Assembly (NCBI RefSeq): GCF_011043735.1
Contig: NZ_JAAKGV010000003.1
Coordinates: 1-64,000 of the forward strand
Length of the DNA: 64,000 nt
Direction of reading: 5' to 3'
Source of the DNA: Methylobacterium sp. DB0501
GTDB taxonomy: Bacteria > Pseudomonadota > Alphaproteobacteria > Rhizobiales > Beijerinckiaceae
Shown: positions 14,397 to 22,732 of the stretch, piece after piece
How positions within the stretch are numbered: the first letter of the stretch is position 1
How the letters are laid out: each line of letters starts with the position of its first letter
Made by a program: the position numbers and the translations under genes
The notes under the pieces: generated by a model
Told to the model about the DNA's origin: nothing
The model's input: the letters and a program-made list of their open reading frames with translations, nothing else
Database searches by the model: none

Positions 14397-16027
14397 GCCA
14401 CTGCCTCGAACACCTCACGATCGGGGAAAGCCGCGTCCGGCACGGTGAAGGTCGACAGCCCGGCGCCGAACCGGCTCTGGAGATAGGTATCGGTCCGCCG
14501 CGCCATGCCGGCATCGGCCTCGACGGTGAGGCTCAGCGTGTGGCCGCGGGTCCAGGACACGACCTCGCCGTCCTCGACGATCACCGCGCCGTCCTTCAGC
14601 ACCCGGTGGGCGCGGGCGAACATCGCGGTCCGGTCCGGCTGGTCGCGATAGACCGCGATGTCGGCCCGCGCACCCGGGCGCAGGTGGCCGCGATCGGTCA
14701 GGCCGAGCAGCTTGGCAGGGCCTGAGCGGGTGAGCTGCGCCACCTCCGAGAGGGTGTATTCGCGCTCGATCGCCGCGAGGCCGGAGCGTTCGGCCGCCAC
14801 CTTGGGATGGGCGGCGACCTCGCGGTCGCGCGCCTCCTTGTCCATCAGCAGGTGGAGGATGCGCGGATAGGCCGTGAAGGGCCCGCCATTCGGGTGGTCG
14901 GTGGTCAGGATGGTGCGCTCCGGGTCGGGCGAGAGCAGCATCAGCTCGAGCCCGATGGCGAATTGCAGCGACGAGGTCGGGCCGCGGTCGCGGTAGCGGA
15001 ACGGCACGATGCCGCCGCCCTCGGCGTCGCCCGCATTGACGATCCACTTCTTCGGGCTCGCCGCCTTGCGGCCGGAGAACTGGCGCAGGATGTCGAGCGA
15101 GATGGTCGCGGTCTGGCCGAACACCACCTGGCCGATATCCAGGGTGGCGTTGGGGTGGCGGGCCAGCGCCTCGGCGATCCGCGGCGCGGCGGAGGCGAAG
15201 CCGCCGGTCAGCGGGTTGTCCTTGTCGACGGCGGCGTAGGCGTAGAACTGGGCGTGGGCGAAGTGGATGCGCCGGCCTTCCGCCGCCTCCAGGGTCTCGA
15301 TCAGGCTGTCGTCGGCCCCCGGCAGGCCGAGATTGCTGCAATGGACGTGCAGCGGGTGGGGCACGTTGAGCGCTTCGACGGCGTCGAGGAGCCCGTTGAG
15401 AATGGCGCGGGAGGTGAGCCCGTAGGCCGGCACCTCGTCGTCGAGGGAGAAGCGGATCGCTCCATCCTTGAAGGCGTCGGCGCCGCCGGCATTGATGACC
15501 TTGACGCCGAGTGCCCGCGAGGTCGCGACGTTGAGTGCCACGAGGTCGCGCACGGCATCAGCGCTCTCGCGGTCGCGCAAGAGCTGGAGCAGCTGGTCGT
15601 CGTTGCCCATCACGCAGAGGCCGCCCCGGTCGAGGAGCGGGATCTCGGCGAGCTCGAGCTGGGTCGCCAGCGCGTTGACCGGCGGCATCGCCGGCTCGAC
15701 CGCGGTGGTGTAGCCCATCCGGGCGTAGAGCAGGCCGACATCGTGGCCCGATCCGTGAGGGTTCGGGGCACCGGGCTCGGAGACGCCCAGTTCCGGCAGC
15801 AGCAGGCGTGCCAGCACCACGTTGCCGCCGGCGATGTGCGAATGGACCTCGACGCCGCCCGCCATGACGATGCAGCCGGTGGCGTCGATGGTGCGGTCGG
15901 GGGCGCGGTCCGCGATGGCTGGATCGGATTGGGCGACGATGCGGCCGTCCTCGATCCAGACGTCACCGATGGCGTCGCGCGAGGCGGTCGGATCGACCAC
16001 CCGGCCGCCGGCGATGCGGGTCAGCAT
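14384..16027 (-). CDS. fhcA: Formyltransferase/hydrolase complex subunit A
   Basis: This 547-residue amidohydrolase-fold protein hydrolyses formylmethylofuran to formate. It shows the metal-binding start GGVEVHSHIAGGNVV, KVINAGGADAFKDG, HPLHVHCSNLGLPG, the hydrolase region FAHAQFYAY and the late metal ligand LTTDHPNGGPFTAYPRILH. The ATG at 16027 overlaps the end of fhcB by 7 bases. No transmembrane segment or signal is present, so the complex is cytoplasmic. Confidence 0.95.
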   Translation of the reverse strand: MLTRIAGGRVVDPTASRDAIGDVWIEDGRIVAQSDPAIADRAPDRTIDATGCIVMAGGVEVHSHIAGGNVVLARLLLPELGVSEPGAPNPHGSGHDVGLLYARMGYTTAVEPAMPPVNALATQLELAEIPLLDRGGLCVMGNDDQLLQLLRDRESADAVRDLVALNVATSRALGVKVINAGGADAFKDGAIRFSLDDEVPAYGLTSRAILNGLLDAVEALNVPHPLHVHCSNLGLPGADDSLIETLEAAEGRRIHFAHAQFYAYAAVDKDNPLTGGFASAAPRIAEALARHPNATLDIGQVVFGQTATISLDILRQFSGRKAASPKKWIVNAGDAEGGGIVPFRYRDRGPTSSLQFAIGLELMLLSPDPERTILTTDHPNGGPFTAYPRILHLLMDKEARDREVAAHPKVAAERSGLAAIEREYTLSEVAQLTRSGPAKLLGLTDRGHLRPGARADIAVYRDQPDRTAMFARAHRVLKDGAVIVEDGEVVSWTRGHTLSLTVEADAGMARRTDTYLQSRFGAGLSTFTVPDAAFPDREVFEAVACRT

Positions 16028-17142
16028 GAGGCGGAGGACTCCGGTTGCGAGACAGCTGAAGCGGCGGGAATGCGGGTCTGGATGTCGGCGAGGATCACGG
16101 CGGCGGCTGGCGCACCCGATCGTATGGGATCGGCCTCTTGCGAACCGGCCTCTTGCGAACCGGCCTCCTGCCACGCGATGGCGGCGCGGCGCGGGTGCCA
16201 GAGGGCGGCGCCGAAGGCTTCGCCCGGTACGCCGACGCCGATCACCACCCGGGCCTCGTCGCCCTTCGGCGCGCCGAGGAGCGCCACCGTCGGCACGGTG
16301 CGGATCCAGGCGGGGAGGGGGGCGGGGAGTGAGGCGAGCCAGAGCGCGGCGTCGATCTCGCCGGATTCGGCCTGGCGGGCGGCGTCGAAGCGCCAGGGAT
16401 CGTGCTCGGGGTATCCGCGGCCGAAGCCGACCCGCGGGCCCTGGCCCGTGCTCCAGGCCGCGACCTGCGTCACCGCCCGGCCCTGATGGGGATCGCCGAG
16501 GGGCAGCGCGAAGCAGCGCGTGACCTCGTTGAGATCCTTGACGAGGCCGTTCAGCATCTCGGTCCCGAGGGCGCCGATCTCGGCCGGGTCGTAGACGACG
16601 ACGGCATAGAGCGCCGCCCGCAGGCGCGCGGCGAGATCGGCGAGGGGATGCGGGTCGGCGATCCGGCCGGCCACGAGGCCGCGCACGAGCCCGATCTCGG
16701 CCGCGAGCCCGGCCTCGCCCGCCGGATAGGCGACGTGCTGGATGCCGCCGTCGCCGGGTCCGCCGAGGGCGAGGAGCGTGCGGGGCTGCCCTGCCGCCCG
16801 GCCGCGCGCGGGCGCCTCCGCCGCCAGATCGGCGAGGAGCCCGGAGGCCCAGGGCGCAGGCCCGAGGGCCAGGACCAGGTCGGCCCGGCCCCGCGCCTCG
16901 GCCGCGGTGGTGGTCATGGCGCCGCCCGAGGCCAGCGCCCCGAGATCGGCGTAGAGGCCCGGGCCGGCGGCGGGGTCGAGGGATGCGCCGACCGCGCGGG
17001 CGAGATCGAACGCCGCCTGCACGGCCGCCGTCTCGGCGCAGAGTCCGGCGATGACCGGGCCGCGCGCGCCCGCGAGCAGGGCGGCGGCCGCCGCGACCGC
17101 CTCGTCCCGCTCCACCGCCTGCCCGTCGATCCAGGCCGTCAT
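16021..17142 (-). CDS. fhcB: Formyltransferase/hydrolase complex subunit B, with a repeat near its C-terminus
   Basis: This 373-residue protein resembles the molybdopterin-binding B subunit of formylmethanofuran dehydrogenase (GPVIAGLCAETAAVQAAFDL, DLNEVTRCFALPLGDPHQGR, WSTGQGPRVGFGRGYPEHDP). In methylotrophs the B subunit is thought to be structural because Fhc is a hydrolase, not a redox enzyme. A C-terminal stretch reads EAGSQEAGSQEADP and is encoded by a 15-bp tandem repeat at about 16131-16170; it looks like a recent expansion. The ATG at 17142 starts directly at MTAWIDGQAVERDEA. It is the first gene of fhcBADC. Confidence 0.85.
   Translation of the reverse strand: MTAWIDGQAVERDEAVAAAAALLAGARGPVIAGLCAETAAVQAAFDLARAVGASLDPAAGPGLYADLGALASGGAMTTTAAEARGRADLVLALGPAPWASGLLADLAAEAPARGRAAGQPRTLLALGGPGDGGIQHVAYPAGEAGLAAEIGLVRGLVAGRIADPHPLADLAARLRAALYAVVVYDPAEIGALGTEMLNGLVKDLNEVTRCFALPLGDPHQGRAVTQVAAWSTGQGPRVGFGRGYPEHDPWRFDAARQAESGEIDAALWLASLPAPLPAWIRTVPTVALLGAPKGDEARVVIGVGVPGEAFGAALWHPRRAAIAWQEAGSQEAGSQEADPIRSGAPAAAVILADIQTRIPAASAVSQPESSASC
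16131..16170. repeat. 15-bp tandem repeat inside fhcB
   Basis: The unit CGGCCTCTTGCGAAC occurs twice exactly, followed by a partial third copy with one change. Because 15 is a multiple of 3, it adds the in-frame pentapeptide EAGSQ without breaking the gene. Slippage could change copy number. Confidence 0.8.
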
Positions 17143-17409
17143 CCGCCCTCGCTGGTTGCCCGGCGCGATTCTCGCGCCCTCGCTGATTGAACGGCGCGAT
17201 TCCCGGCCGCGCCGCTTTCCGTGAGGGACGGTCGCATCCGGGCACCCAGGCAGGCAAGTCCCCCGAAAGTCCGGCTTCTGGCGCCCGGCCCCCGGGTCGA
17301 TATCCGGCGCTCGCGAGTTGCCCAGCCGGCCTGCGGTGTGGGACAGTCGGGGGATCACGACGGTTCCCGGGGCAGCGGGGCAGGAAGCGAGGCCGGTTTG
17401 GCGCACGAG
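17143..17409. promoter_or_regulatory. Divergent promoter region, fhcB and beta-RFAP synthase
   Basis: These 267 bases separate the two divergent C1 operons. CGGCGCGATTC is repeated at about 17160 and 17191 and could be a pair of regulator sites. No clear -35/-10 pair was assigned. Confidence 0.35.
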
Positions 17410-18384
17410 ATGGGGACGGCGCGGGCGGAGGTGCGGGTGCGCGCCGCGGCCCGGCTGCATTTCGGCTTCCTCGACCTGCATGGCGGGCTCGGCCGGCGCT
17501 TCGGCAGCATCGGGCTCGGCCTCGACGCGCCGGGCATCGACCTGACCGCGACCCGCGCCGAGACTCTGACGGTCACCGGGGCCGATCGTCCGGGTATCTC
17601 CGGCGAATGCGAGCGGGTGCGCGGCTACGCGGCCCTCGCCGCCCGCCATCTCGGCGTGCCGGAGGCCGGCGCCTTCCACCTCGCGGAGGTCATCCCGGCC
17701 CATGCGGGCTTCGGCTCGGGGACGCAGCTCGCCCTCTCGGTCGCCGCGGCCCTCGCCGCGCTCCACGGCGCGCCCTTCTCCCCCGCGGCCTTCGCCGACG
17801 TGCTCGACCGCGGCAACCGCTCCGGCGTGGGCCTCGCCGCCTTCGTCACCGGCGGCCTGATCGTCGACGGCGGCCGCGACGACGGCGACGCGCCGCCGCC
17901 GGTGATCGCGCGGTTGCCCTTCCCCGAGGCGTGGCGGGTGGTGCTGATCCTCGATGCCGGCCGCACCGGCGTGCACGGCGCCGAGGAGCGCCGCGCCTTC
18001 CGCCAGCTACCGCGCTTCCCCGCCCCCGAGGCCGCCGAAATCTGCCGCACGGTGCTGATGCAGGTGCTGCCGGCCGCCGTGACGGAGGACCTGCCGCGTT
18101 TCGGCGCCGGCATCACCGACATCCAGCGTCGGATCGGCGACTACTTCGCCCCCCACCAGGGCGGGCGCTACGCCAGCGCGGCGGTGGCGGCGGCGCTCGC
18201 CGACGTCGAGGCCGCGGGCATCGCCGGCTTCGGCCAGAGCTCCTGGGGGCCGACCGGCTTCGCGCTGACCCGCGATCAGGACGAGGCCGAGGCCCTGGTC
18301 GCGTCCTTGCGCGCCCGCCACCCGGACCTCGCCTGCCGCATTGCCCGCGGGCGCAACCGGGGGGCGGAGATCGCGGCGCCGTAG
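17410..18384 (+). CDS. mptG: Beta-ribofuranosylaminobenzene 5'-phosphate synthase
   Basis: This 324-residue GHMP-kinase-fold enzyme joins PRPP and 4-aminobenzoate (or 4-hydroxybenzoate) in the first committed step of the H4MPT side chain. Motifs include AAARLHFGFLDLHGGLGRRF, the GHMP-like PAHAGFGSGTQLALSVAAAL, DRGNRSGVGLAAF and FGQSSWGPTGFAL. The ATG at 17410 keeps the conserved start. A TTG at 17398, preceded by GGAAGCGAGG, is an alternative adding four residues. A convergent terminator follows at 18409. Confidence 0.9.
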   Translation: MGTARAEVRVRAAARLHFGFLDLHGGLGRRFGSIGLGLDAPGIDLTATRAETLTVTGADRPGISGECERVRGYAALAARHLGVPEAGAFHLAEVIPAHAGFGSGTQLALSVAAALAALHGAPFSPAAFADVLDRGNRSGVGLAAFVTGGLIVDGGRDDGDAPPPVIARLPFPEAWRVVLILDAGRTGVHGAEERRAFRQLPRFPAPEAAEICRTVLMQVLPAAVTEDLPRFGAGITDIQRRIGDYFAPHQGGRYASAAVAAALADVEAAGIAGFGQSSWGPTGFALTRDQDEAEALVASLRARHPDLACRIARGRNRGAEIAAP

Positions 18385-18408
18385 CGCCCCGGGCTCGCCG
18401 CTCCCCGG

Positions 18409-18436
18409 GACCGTCCCGCAAGCGCGCGGGACGGTC
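18409..18436. terminator. Convergent hairpin terminator
   Basis: GACCGTCCCGC (18409-18419) pairs with GCGGGACGGTC (18426-18436) around a 6-base loop, in the gap between mptG (plus) and the GFA gene (minus). It lacks a long T-run on either side. Confidence 0.55.
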
Positions 18437-18441
18437 GATCG

Positions 18442-18846
18442 TCAGGGCAGGCGGTCGGGCAGTCCCGCGAATCGCTGCCCGGTGCCGCCGATCTCGTCCC
18501 AATCCGCCTTCGACGCGACGAACAGATGCTTCGTGACGGCCGCGCCGACCGGCTCGTCGAGAAGCCCCGCCGGAATCCACATCGTCTCGCCCGATCGCAT
18601 CAGGTTCGGGACCGTGCTGCCGCAACAGGCGCAGAAATCGTTGCGGTAACCGGTGTCGCGCACGAAGGAGCGGATCGACTCCTCGCCCCGCGTCCAGCGG
18701 AAGCGCGACGTCGCCACGAGGGTGGCGGTGTTGTTCGCCGACCCGGTCACCTTGCGGCACAGCGAGCAATGGCACTGGTAGAGATCGGGCAGCGGCCCCT
18801 CGACGGTGAACGCGACCTTGCCGCAGAGGCAGGAGCCGGTGAGCAT
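18442..18846 (-). CDS. GFA-family (CENP-V/GFA domain) zinc protein
   Basis: This 134-residue protein has the GFA metal-binding cysteine pattern: GSCLCGKVAF near the N-terminus, QCHCSLCRKVTGS, and FCACCGSTVPNL. The family was named for glutathione-dependent formaldehyde activation, although most members have unknown activity. Its position among formaldehyde-oxidation genes makes a role in formaldehyde or glutathione-adduct handling attractive but unproven. The ATG at 18846 places the first Cys pair at residues 6-8; an upstream ATG at 18891 adds unconserved residues. Confidence 0.75.
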   Translation of the reverse strand: MLTGSCLCGKVAFTVEGPLPDLYQCHCSLCRKVTGSANNTATLVATSRFRWTRGEESIRSFVRDTGYRNDFCACCGSTVPNLMRSGETMWIPAGLLDEPVGAAVTKHLFVASKADWDEIGGTGQRFAGLPDRLP

Positions 18847-19416
18847 GGTCGAGCAGTCCTTCCAGCCATGAAACGGGGAGCGCGCCCGCACGATTGCCGG
18901 AAACGTCGGTCCCGTCCAGCGCGATTCGTCATCCGTCGATCCTGGGTCGTCGGGCCGACCTTCATGCAGGATGATGCGCGACTGATCAGGTCCCGAGCCG
19001 AGATCCGTCCTGCTTATGATACCATCGCCGGACGATACCTTCCGGAAACGGTATCACCGACCCGCGCGGCGTCTGAGCGGAGCCGACATCCGCATTGCGA
19101 CGCAATCAGGCGGATTTCATATGAGCCAGTTTCTATTCAGCGATGAATTGTTCGGTCGGATCCCGCAGGGTCGACCCCCTCCGGGTCGTTCCGGGCTCCG
19201 CTGCGCGGCCCCGGAACGACCCGGAGGCGTCAAGACTGTCGAGACCGTCGGATCGGACGCCCGCGCGCGGCGGCGCCCGATCGCGGCGCTCCCCGCCCGG
19301 CGGGCTGCACTAATGGACAGGCCACAGCCGGAGCCGCAAGGCTTACAAGCGGCGCGGCCGTCCTCCCTGGCGATTCGGGCGAGGGCAGCCACGCCGTCGT
19401 TCCGGAGGAGGTCCGC
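18847..19416. promoter_or_regulatory. 570-bp intergenic region upstream of mtdB
   Basis: No gene is supported here. An inverted repeat GATACC (19034-19039)/GGTATC (19050-19055) encloses the palindrome TTCCGGAA, and another GATACC lies at about 19018, suggesting an operator cluster. A REP-like palindrome follows at 19179-19226. GGAGGAGGT at about 19403 is the mtdB ribosome-binding site. A short frame starting MSQFLFSDELFG at about 19121 lacks a ribosome-binding site and runs into the palindrome, so it was not called. Confidence 0.45.
19179..19226. repeat. REP-like palindrome upstream of mtdB (core copy D)
   Basis: CTCCGGGTCGTTCCGGG (19179-19195) pairs perfectly with CCCGGAACGACCCGGAG (19210-19226), with loop CTCCGCTGCGCGGC. 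The loop and flanks match the terminal part of the repeats at 12478 and 51988. Confidence 0.7.
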
Positions 19417-20325
19417 TTGAGCCGCTCGATCCTGCACATGCTGACCCCGCTCAAGCACATGAGCCCGTTCGACGTGAACATGGCGGTGGATGCGGGTTTC
19501 GAGGTGGTCTCGACCTATACCGGCGTCGAGCGCGGCGAGGTCGTGCCGCTGGTCCAGGACTCGATCTTCTCCCGCGCGCCGCAGGACGGTACCCGTACGG
19601 CGATCTTCATCGGCGGCAAGAACGCGGAGGCCGCCCTCGACATGGTGGATGCCGCGACCGGCGCCTTCGTGCCGCCCTTCGTCAACCACGTCTTCGCCGA
19701 TCCGGCCGGCTCCTTCACCACCGGCGCCGCCATGGTGGCCTGCGTGCGCCGGGCGCTGGCGGACACGTTCGGCGAGACCCTCACGGGAAAGCGCGTCGCG
19801 ATCTTCGGCGGCACCGGCGTCGTTGCCTATTGCGCTGCGGTGATCGCCGCGCAGGAGGGCGCGCAGCCGGTCATCGTCGGCTATAACGGCCGCGAGCGCG
19901 TGGCGGCGATCGCCGAGGGCATGCGGGCGCGCTTCGGCGTCGCCGTCGAGGCCGCCGACGGCGCGACCCCGGAGGGGCGCCTCGCCGCCGCCCGGGACGC
20001 CGAAGTGATCCTGTCCGCCGCCGCCGCCGGGGTGCAGGTCCTGAGCGCCGAGGACGTCGCCAAGGCCGGCCGCCTCCTCGTCGCCGCGGACGTCAACGCC
20101 GTGCCGCCGGCCGGCATCGCGGGGATCGACGTCCATGCCGATGCGGTGAAGCTGCCGAGCGGGCGGGGCGTCGGCATCGGGGCGCTCGCCATCGGCAACG
20201 TGAAGTACCAGACCCAGGCCGGCCTGTTCCGCCGCCTGCTCCAGGCCGACCAGCCCCTCGTGCTCGATTTTCGCGAGGCCTACCGGCTCGCGGTCGAGCT
20301 GACCGAACGCCCGGCCTCGGCGTGA
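19417..20325 (+). CDS. mtdB: Methylene-H4MPT dehydrogenase (NAD(P)-dependent)
   Basis: This 302-residue enzyme oxidises methylene-H4MPT to methenyl-H4MPT. It starts SRSILHMLTPLKHMSPFDVN, the hallmark of MtdA/MtdB-type proteins. The Rossmann motif is KRVAIFGGTGVVAYCAA, followed by the substrate-side GIDVHADAVKLPSGRGVGIG. The start is a rare TTG with a strong GGAGGAGGT site 6-8 bases before; no ATG or GTG fits the conserved N-terminus. The stop overlaps the orfY GTG (GTGA). It is the first gene of mtdB-orfY-mch-orf5-orf7. Confidence 0.92.
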   Translation: MSRSILHMLTPLKHMSPFDVNMAVDAGFEVVSTYTGVERGEVVPLVQDSIFSRAPQDGTRTAIFIGGKNAEAALDMVDAATGAFVPPFVNHVFADPAGSFTTGAAMVACVRRALADTFGETLTGKRVAIFGGTGVVAYCAAVIAAQEGAQPVIVGYNGRERVAAIAEGMRARFGVAVEAADGATPEGRLAAARDAEVILSAAAAGVQVLSAEDVAKAGRLLVAADVNAVPPAGIAGIDVHADAVKLPSGRGVGIGALAIGNVKYQTQAGLFRRLLQADQPLVLDFREAYRLAVELTERPASA

Positions 20326-21527
20326 CGGCGCAGGCGGTCCTGATCGCGGCGCAGTCCGGACGCGCGCTCGCGGCCGCGGCGCGCCGGGCCGGCTACCGCC
20401 CCTTCGTCGCCGACCTGTTCGGCGATGCCGACACCCGCGGGCTCGCCGCCGGCTATCGCCGCGTGCCCGGCCGCCTCGGCGCCGGGCCGGGGGCGAGGGG
20501 CGTCGAGGCGGCGCTCGCCGCCCTCGCGGCGGAGGCGGGGGATCCGATCGGGCTCGTCCTCGGCTCGGGCTTCGAGGGCGCGCCGGAGCTGATGCGGCGG
20601 CTGGCCGGCCGCCACGCCCTGCTCGGGGCCTCGGCCGATGCGGTCGCGGCCCTGAAGGACCCGGCCGGCTTCGCCGCCCTGTGCCGGCGCCTCGGCATCC
20701 CGCACCCGGAGATCGCCGTCGCGCCCGTGCCCGATCCGGCGGGCTGGCTGGTCAAGCGCCGCGGCGCCTCGGGCGGCGGCCATATCCGCCCGGCCGGGCC
20801 CGGAAGCCTGCCGGCCGGGACCTATCTCCAGCGCCGCGTGCCGGGCCGGCCGCACTCGCTCGCCGCGCTCGCCGACGGGCGCGACCTGGCGGTGCTGGCG
20901 GTGACGGAGCAATGGGCGGCGCCGGGGCCGGACCGCCCGTTCCGCTATGCCGGGGCCGCCGCGCCGGCCGGCCTGCCGCCCGGGATTCGCGAGGCGGCCG
21001 AGGCGGCGCTGGCCGGTCTCGTCGCCGCGACGGGGCTGCGCGGCCTCGTCAGCGCCGACCTGCTGGTCGAGGGCGAGGCGTGGTGGCTGCTCGAGGTCAA
21101 TCCCCGGCCCGGCGCCACCCTCGACGTGCTCGACCGCGGGCCGGTCCCGCTCTTCGCCGCCCATCTCGCGGCCGCGAGCGGCCGGCTGCCGGAGCATCGC
21201 CCGATCCTCTCCGGCGCCGCCGCGAGCGAGATCCTGTACGCCGGTGCGGCGATTCCCGCCGTGCCGCCCCTCGACTGGCCCGCCTGGACGATGGACCGCC
21301 CGTCCCCCGGCAGCCGCATCGAGGCCGGGGCGCCGGTCTGCACCGTCATCGCCGAGGGGGCGGATGCGGGCGAGGCGCGGCGGGCCGTGGCGCGGCGGGC
21401 CGCGGACGTGCGGGCGCGGCTGGAGGGCGAGCCGGCCGATGCCGGATTGGCTTTCGCGCCCCATCGCTCCATCCTCGAAGGACGAGGGTGGGACTCCTCT
21501 CCCGGCGGGCGGGGAGAGGGCTGCTGA
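20322..21527 (+). CDS. ATP-grasp protein of the H4MPT/methylofuran gene set (OrfY-like)
   Basis: This 401-residue protein has an ATP-grasp fold: WLVKRRGASGGGHIRPAG is the nucleotide-binding loop, YLQRRVPGRPHSLAAL the hinge, and WWLLEVNPRPGATLDVLD the metal/ATP-binding end. Its position between mtdB and mch matches OrfY of Methylobacterium, a gene needed for H4MPT-linked C1 metabolism with unassigned chemistry. A carboxylate-amine ligase role, for example adding an amino acid to a carrier, fits the fold. The last 15 residues (GWDSSPGGRGEGC) are encoded by an intergenic-type palindrome, so the C-terminus seems extended by a repeat. The start is a GTG. Confidence 0.75.
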   Translation: MTAQAVLIAAQSGRALAAAARRAGYRPFVADLFGDADTRGLAAGYRRVPGRLGAGPGARGVEAALAALAAEAGDPIGLVLGSGFEGAPELMRRLAGRHALLGASADAVAALKDPAGFAALCRRLGIPHPEIAVAPVPDPAGWLVKRRGASGGGHIRPAGPGSLPAGTYLQRRVPGRPHSLAALADGRDLAVLAVTEQWAAPGPDRPFRYAGAAAPAGLPPGIREAAEAALAGLVAATGLRGLVSADLLVEGEAWWLLEVNPRPGATLDVLDRGPVPLFAAHLAAASGRLPEHRPILSGAAASEILYAGAAIPAVPPLDWPAWTMDRPSPGSRIEAGAPVCTVIAEGADAGEARRAVARRAADVRARLEGEPADAGLAFAPHRSILEGRGWDSSPGGRGEGC

Positions 21528-21600
21528 CCCCGACGGGTCGGCGGCGAGCCTGCAGCGAACCGTGGGCTCGCCGCGAGGGCGAGGGGGGATGAGCCCGGCC
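21485..21600. repeat. Two-hairpin REP-like element at the end of orfY
   Basis: The first hairpin pairs CCTCTCCC (21496-21503) with GGGAGAGG (21512-21519) and lies inside the orfY reading frame. The second pairs GCGGCGAGCC (21541-21550) with GGCTCGCCGC (21565-21574) after the stop. The unit may reduce transcription into mch or protect upstream mRNA. Confidence 0.55.
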
Positions 21601-21737
21601 CGACATGTGAACGTGCAAGTCCGCGTGGGAGATGGGATCCACCGTCTCTCGTCCGAAACGGGGCCCGAGAAGACCCCGACCGATCTGACCGGCCAGACTG
21701 GGGCGCCATTCGACCCCGGGCCCGAGGGAGTCACCCG

Positions 21738-22724
21738 ATGAGTTCAGTGTCCACCGCCACCCCGTCCCGCCCGAGCGTCAACGCCCTCGCCGCCCCCCTG
21801 GTCGAGGCCCTGGCGAAGGAGGCCACCCGGCTGCGGCTCGCCGTGACGCAGTCGCCGGACGGGGCGCGGCTGATCGATGCCGGCGCCGGGGTGCGGGGCT
21901 CGATCGAGGCCGGGCGGCGCATCGCCGAGATCTGCCTCGGCGGCCTCGGTACCGTGACGATCGCGCCCGCCGGGCCGCTCGAGGCCTGGCCGTTCACGCT
22001 CACCGTGCACAGCACCGATCCGGTGCTCGCCTGCCTCGGCAGCCAGTATGCCGGCTGGAGCCTCGCCGACGAGGAGGGGGATTCGGGCTTCTTCGCCCTC
22101 GGCTCCGGCCCCGGCCGGGCGGCGGCGGCGGTCGAGCCCCTGTTCGAGGAACTGGCCTACCGCGACCAGGCCGGGCGCATCGCCCTGGTGCTCGAATCGG
22201 GGAGCCCGCCGCCGGCCTCGGTCATCGCCAAGGTGGCGAACGCCGCGGGCGTGGCGCCCTCCGACGTCATCTTCGTGTACGCCCCGACCCAGAGCCTCGC
22301 CGGCGCGACCCAGGTGGTCGCCCGGGTGCTGGAGGTTGCCCTGCACAAGGCGCATTCGGTCGGGTTCGACCTGAACGCCATCGTCGACGGGATCGGCGCC
22401 GCGCCGTTGAGCCCGCCGCATCCGGATTTCATCCAGGCGATGGGCCGCACCAACGACGCCATCATCTACGGTGGCCGGGTGCAGCTCTTCGTCGAGGCCG
22501 ACGACGCCGACGCGAAGGGGCTGGCCGAGGCATTGCCGAGCACCACCTCCCGCGACCACGGCGCGCCCTTCGCCGAGATCTTCTCCCGCTTCAACGGCGA
22601 TTTCTACGCCATCGACAAGCACCTCTTCAGCCCGGCCGAGGTGGTGGTGACCTCCCTGCGCTCCGGTGCCAGCCACCGCGCCGGCCGGCTGGTGCCGGAG
22701 CTGGTGGCGCGCTCCTTCGCGTAG
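21738..22724 (+). CDS. mch: Methenyl-H4MPT cyclohydrolase
   Basis: This 328-residue cytoplasmic enzyme hydrolyses methenyl-H4MPT to formyl-H4MPT. It is recognised by [28 protein letters not shown]-like [30 protein letters not shown], the loop [40 protein letters not shown] and [20 protein letters not shown]. Full length for the family. GAGGGAG lies about 7 bases before the ATG. The 210-bp gap from orfY may hold an extra promoter. Confidence 0.95.
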   Translation: MSSVSTATPSRPSVNALAAPLVEALAKEATRLRLAVTQSPDGARLIDAGAGVRGSIEAGRRIAEICLGGLGTVTIAPAGPLEAWPFTLTVHSTDPVLACLGSQYAGWSLADEEGDSGFFALGSGPGRAAAAVEPLFEELAYRDQAGRIALVLESGSPPPASVIAKVANAAGVAPSDVIFVYAPTQSLAGATQVVARVLEVALHKAHSVGFDLNAIVDGIGAAPLSPPHPDFIQAMGRTNDAIIYGGRVQLFVEADDADAKGLAEALPSTTSRDHGAPFAEIFSRFNGDFYAIDKHLFSPAEVVVTSLRSGASHRAGRLVPELVARSFA

Positions 22725-22732
22725 AGGTTTCT

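Noticed and set aside
19121..19420. Small frame starting MSQFLFSDELFG upstream of mtdB
   Set aside because: No ribosome-binding site, and the frame runs through a perfect palindrome and into mtdB.
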